Assembly: GCA_917880885.1 (NCBI GenBank)
Contig: OU862923.1
Span: forward strand, 21,302,770-21,366,769
DNA: 64,000 nt
Direction: 5' to 3'
DNA from: Limnephilus marmoratus
Lineage: Eukaryota > Arthropoda > Insecta > Trichoptera > Limnephilidae
Program-made: the position numbers and the translations under genes
Shown here: positions 61,527-64,000 of the stretch, one piece after another
Layout: the number at the start of each line of letters is the position of its first letter
Numbering within the stretch: position 1 is the first letter of the stretch
The notes under the pieces: model-generated
What the model saw: the letters and a program-made list of their open reading frames with translations, nothing else
Told to the model about the DNA's origin: nothing
The model's database searches: none

Positions 61527-64000
61527 TTTATTTATTTATTTATTTATTTATTTATTTGAGACACAAACAGGATATTTATAAAACATTTTTGTGGATAATA
61601 TATAATAAATTAAAATACAAATATAAATATCCCTAGACTAATGTGTCTGCAGTAATCACATTTGAATTTTTACAGATGCAAACACATGAAAAACAATGGA
61701 AGTATTATTTATACATAACTTAAAAAACTTAAATATAGAAATTGAAATACATTATAAGCATACAATATTTATGAAGTATTTCCTGAAATGTAATAAAACA
61801 AAAACAATTTTTTTTTTTTTTTTTTAGGTGCACAATTTGTGGAGATATTTTTTGAAACATGTTACATTATTTAGAAAAATATCTATGAAAGTGTGTATTT
61901 TACCAAGATCGTTGTATGATCGACACATTCTAGATATGGGATTAAAATATCCAGTATTATTGGTAAAAATTTCAGTCCAGAATATGTCAAGGTTTCTGGT
62001 AGATTTGGGCCTGGCGTATAACTTGATTTGGTTGACTAAGTTACTGTCTACACGATTATTCACAATTTTATATAGCATTAAGAGGTCATTTATGTTTCGT
62101 CTTTTAACCAGACTTTCTAATTTGAAATATCTAAGTCTTTGTTCGTACCCGTCTAGAAGATGATAGACACCTGATCGGTAAGACAAAATCCGTGTAAATT
62201 TTCTTTGGACTGATTCGAGTCTAGATATTTGTGTAATATAATGTGGATTCCAGACTGTTGACCCATACTCAAGAACACTTCGGATTAAGGAATTGAATAG
62301 AATTATTAGGCTGTTAGAATTCTTAAACAGTTTGGTTGATCTAACAATAAAACCAAGTAATTTATTTGATTTACTCACAATGTGTTCAATGTGTTCATTG
62401 AATGTTAGTTTGTTGTCAAATATAATTCCTAAATCTTTTATTGATTCAACTGTTTCTAGATTGTGACCACATATGCTATATGAATATAGAGTTTTGTTGG
62501 TGTTCTTGGTGAAATTTATAACTTTGCATTTAGTTATATTGAGTTCCATTTCATTGTCAACACACCAGGTAGATATTGTGTTAAGGTCTTGTTGTAAGAG
62601 TTCACAATCTTTCATAGATTTAATTGCTTTATATAATTTGAGGTCATCAGCATATAGAGAAAAATTACAGCGGAGTTTGTATGTAAGGTCGTTAATAAAG
62701 ATTAAGAAAAGTAAGGGTCCAAGGTGAGATCCTTGTGGTACGCCCGACGTAACTAATATTGGGGAAGAGTTAAAACCATTGACAGTGACTAATTGACTTC
62801 TATGTGATAAATATGATTCTAACCAACGAAGCAGATTTCCGTGAATACCAATTTTATCCAGTTTATTCATTAGGATAGAGTGACTAACTTTGTCAAAGGC
62901 CTTACTGAAATCGGTGTACACGGCATCTACTTGTGTTTTATTATTCATCGATTTACACAGAAAGTCCATATACTCGAGTAAATTAGTATTTGTGGATCTT
63001 TTAGCTACAAAGCCATGCTGGAAAGGACTAAGTATATGTGTTACATGGTTAAAGATGGTTTTGTATACAATGGACTCGAATATTTTGCCAAAACAAGATA
63101 AAAGGCTGATAGGACGGTAGTTTGTTACATCATTTTTACTGCCAGATTTATGGATCGGAATGACGTGGGCAACCTTCCACAGATCCGGAAATACCCCATC
63201 GTTCAGACTTTTGACGAATATTTTGTGTAATGGTACTGCAAGCTGATCTGCACAATTTCGAATAAATAGTGGAGGAATTCCATCTGGGCCGGAACCCTTA
63301 TTGATATCAAGAGTGTTCAATTTCTCTTTGACCTCGTCTAAAGTTATTTTGATTTGAGACAGTGGATAATTATAGAGTGGGGAAGAAAGTTTAGAGTCAC
63401 TTTTAGAATTGGATGGTGAGCTAAAAACAGAAGAGAAGTAAGTAGATAACAGTTCACATGTATCTTCTCCATTTGTTGCTGATTTGTCGTGGAGATGCAT
63501 GATTTTGGGGAGAGAATTAGAAATTCTTTTCGAATTAATGAGGGTTGAAAGATTTTTGATACTGTTAGGGAGAGAATTTTCTATTGAATCTACATGGGCT
63601 TTAAGGCATGTGCGTATGGATACTTTTACTCTAGCCCTCAAGATAGAAAAACTGTCATAGTCACATTGATTTTTGTATTTTTTCCATTTCTTTCTAAACT
63701 TTTCTTTTTCTCTGAGTTGGTGGATCAGAACACTGCTGAACCAAATTGGAAACTTATTATTCCTGATTTTTAAGCGCGGAGTGTGTTTTTCAATTGATAG
63801 CCATAACAAGTTATAAAAATGTAGTAGGGAGTCATTACAATTCAGGGTTTTAAGATCGTCCCAGTTATTAAGTGATAACATTTCATTGCATTTAATATAA
63901 TCCGTTTTTTTGAAGTTATATTTGATGTGATCTGGATTAGTGGGTAGGGGTCTGTATTTGGATATCAAAAGATCGAATTCAATGGGAGGATGATAAGGGT
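61527..64000 (-). mobile_element. LINE (Jockey/CR1-like), near-intact, extends beyond window
   Basis: Minus-strand element with an ORF2 open to the window edge, an 18-A run right after the stop (plus T run 61808-61825), a ~275-bp 3' UTR and an (AAAT)n terminus at 61527-61557. The (AAAT)n end is shared with the LINE remnants at 6.67, 8.28 and 59.66 kb, so this copy is a plausible source-type member of that group. The 5' UTR, ORF1 and most of the endonuclease would lie to the right of the window. Confidence 0.88.
61824..64000 (-). CDS. LINE ORF2 protein: end of endonuclease, RT and C-terminal domain (partial)
   Basis: The frame is open to the window edge; upstream of the first ATG/TTG-type codon it reads PYHPPIEFDLLISKYRPLPT, where the HPP may be the end of an APE-type endonuclease (S)DHxP. 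Counting from the TTG at 63968: KGSGPDGIPP 224-233, IPIHKSG 270-276, NYRPISLLS 283-291, QHGF 317-320, motif A YTDFSKAFD 351-359, motif B GVPQGSHLGPLLF 409-421, motif C YADD 439-442, then KDLGIIFDNKLTF and a ~200-residue C-terminal region. All catalytic aspartates are present and no stop or frameshift is seen in over 720 codons. It encodes target-primed reverse transcription. The stop TAA (61824-61826) sits directly at the A run. Confidence 0.92.
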   Translation of the reverse strand, partial: PYHPPIEFDLLISKYRPLPTNPDHIKYNFKKTDYIKCNEMLSLNNWDDLKTLNCNDSLLHFYNLLWLSIEKHTPRLKIRNNKFPIWFSSVLIHQLREKEKFRKKWKKYKNQCDYDSFSILRARVKVSIRTCLKAHVDSIENSLPNSIKNLSTLINSKRISNSLPKIMHLHDKSATNGEDTCELLSTYFSSVFSSPSNSKSDSKLSSPLYNYPLSQIKITLDEVKEKLNTLDINKGSGPDGIPPLFIRNCADQLAVPLHKIFVKSLNDGVFPDLWKVAHVIPIHKSGSKNDVTNYRPISLLSCFGKIFESIVYKTIFNHVTHILSPFQHGFVAKRSTNTNLLEYMDFLCKSMNNKTQVDAVYTDFSKAFDKVSHSILMNKLDKIGIHGNLLRWLESYLSHRSQLVTVNGFNSSPILVTSGVPQGSHLGPLLFLIFINDLTYKLRCNFSLYADDLKLYKAIKSMKDCELLQQDLNTISTWCVDNEMELNITKCKVINFTKNTNKTLYSYSICGHNLETVESIKDLGIIFDNKLTFNEHIEHIVSKSNKLLGFIVRSTKLFKNSNSLIILFNSLIRSVLEYGSTVWNPHYITQISRLESVQRKFTRILSYRSGVYHLLDGYEQRLRYFKLESLVKRRNINDLLMLYKIVNNRVDSNLVNQIKLYARPKSTRNLDIFWTEIFTNNTGYFNPISRMCRSYNDLGKIHTFIDIFLNNVTCFKKYLHKLCT

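Overview
This window is AT-rich (very roughly one third G+C by eye) eukaryotic DNA, most likely intergenic or intronic sequence from an arthropod, probably an insect. I found no host protein-coding gene, no functional tRNA or rRNA gene, and no bacterial operon structure or CRISPR array. Nearly everything recognisable is a transposable element or its debris. The insect assignment is inference: it rests on the mix of Jockey/CR1-like and RTE-like LINEs, a Penelope-like GIY-YIG fragment, piggyBac-like and Harbinger/ISL2EU-like DNA elements, small Helitrons ending in CTAG, tRNA-derived SINEs, and an LTR-like unit with an arthropod-style TATA plus TCAGTT initiator. I cannot name the species.

Layout. 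0-10 kb: one copy of a GC-rich dispersed repeat (RepA), a 210-bp inverted-repeat MITE, tRNA-derived SINEs (S1), three LINE 3' ends, Helitron debris and a 0.6-kb piggyBac-type MITE. 10-20 kb: an RT scrap, small Helitrons, a truncated SINE S2, a young 601-bp 5'-truncated RTE-like insertion with a 12-bp target duplication, a TTAA-flanked element (RepB) and a ~195-bp tandem satellite. 20-31 kb: a TTAA-flanked element (RepC), SINE S2 copies, a Harbinger/ISL2EU-like element containing a 5'-truncated LINE with most of its RT open, RepA copies, a complete Helitron with a G-quadruplex-prone strand, and several dead RT pieces. 31-46 kb: hammerhead-like PLE termini, RepA/B/C copies, hAT-like elements, a minus-strand Helitron and a RepA copy split by RepB. 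46-64 kb: SINE S2 copies, a foldback carrying a hammerhead-like core, two recent tandem duplications, RTE and LINE remnants, a PLE GIY-YIG remnant next to a solo-LTR-like unit, a 752-bp Helitron, and at the right edge a LINE whose ORF stays open out of the window.

What works together. The non-autonomous elements (SINEs, MITEs, small Helitrons) depend on enzymes encoded elsewhere. Only the right-edge LINE (61.5-64.0 kb) looks near-intact here. The most interesting theme is a set of CTGANGA...GAAAC motifs with self-complementary inserts at 14.4, 22.2, 31.4, 36.6 and 47.8 kb. They match the core of the hammerhead ribozyme, which is known from termini of Penelope-like retroelements, and a PLE GIY-YIG endonuclease remnant lies in the same window. 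A second theme is repeated head-to-head inverted SINE pairs that form long tRNA-like hairpins. Boundaries of old repeats are approximate (tens of bases) unless a terminal motif or target duplication is cited.
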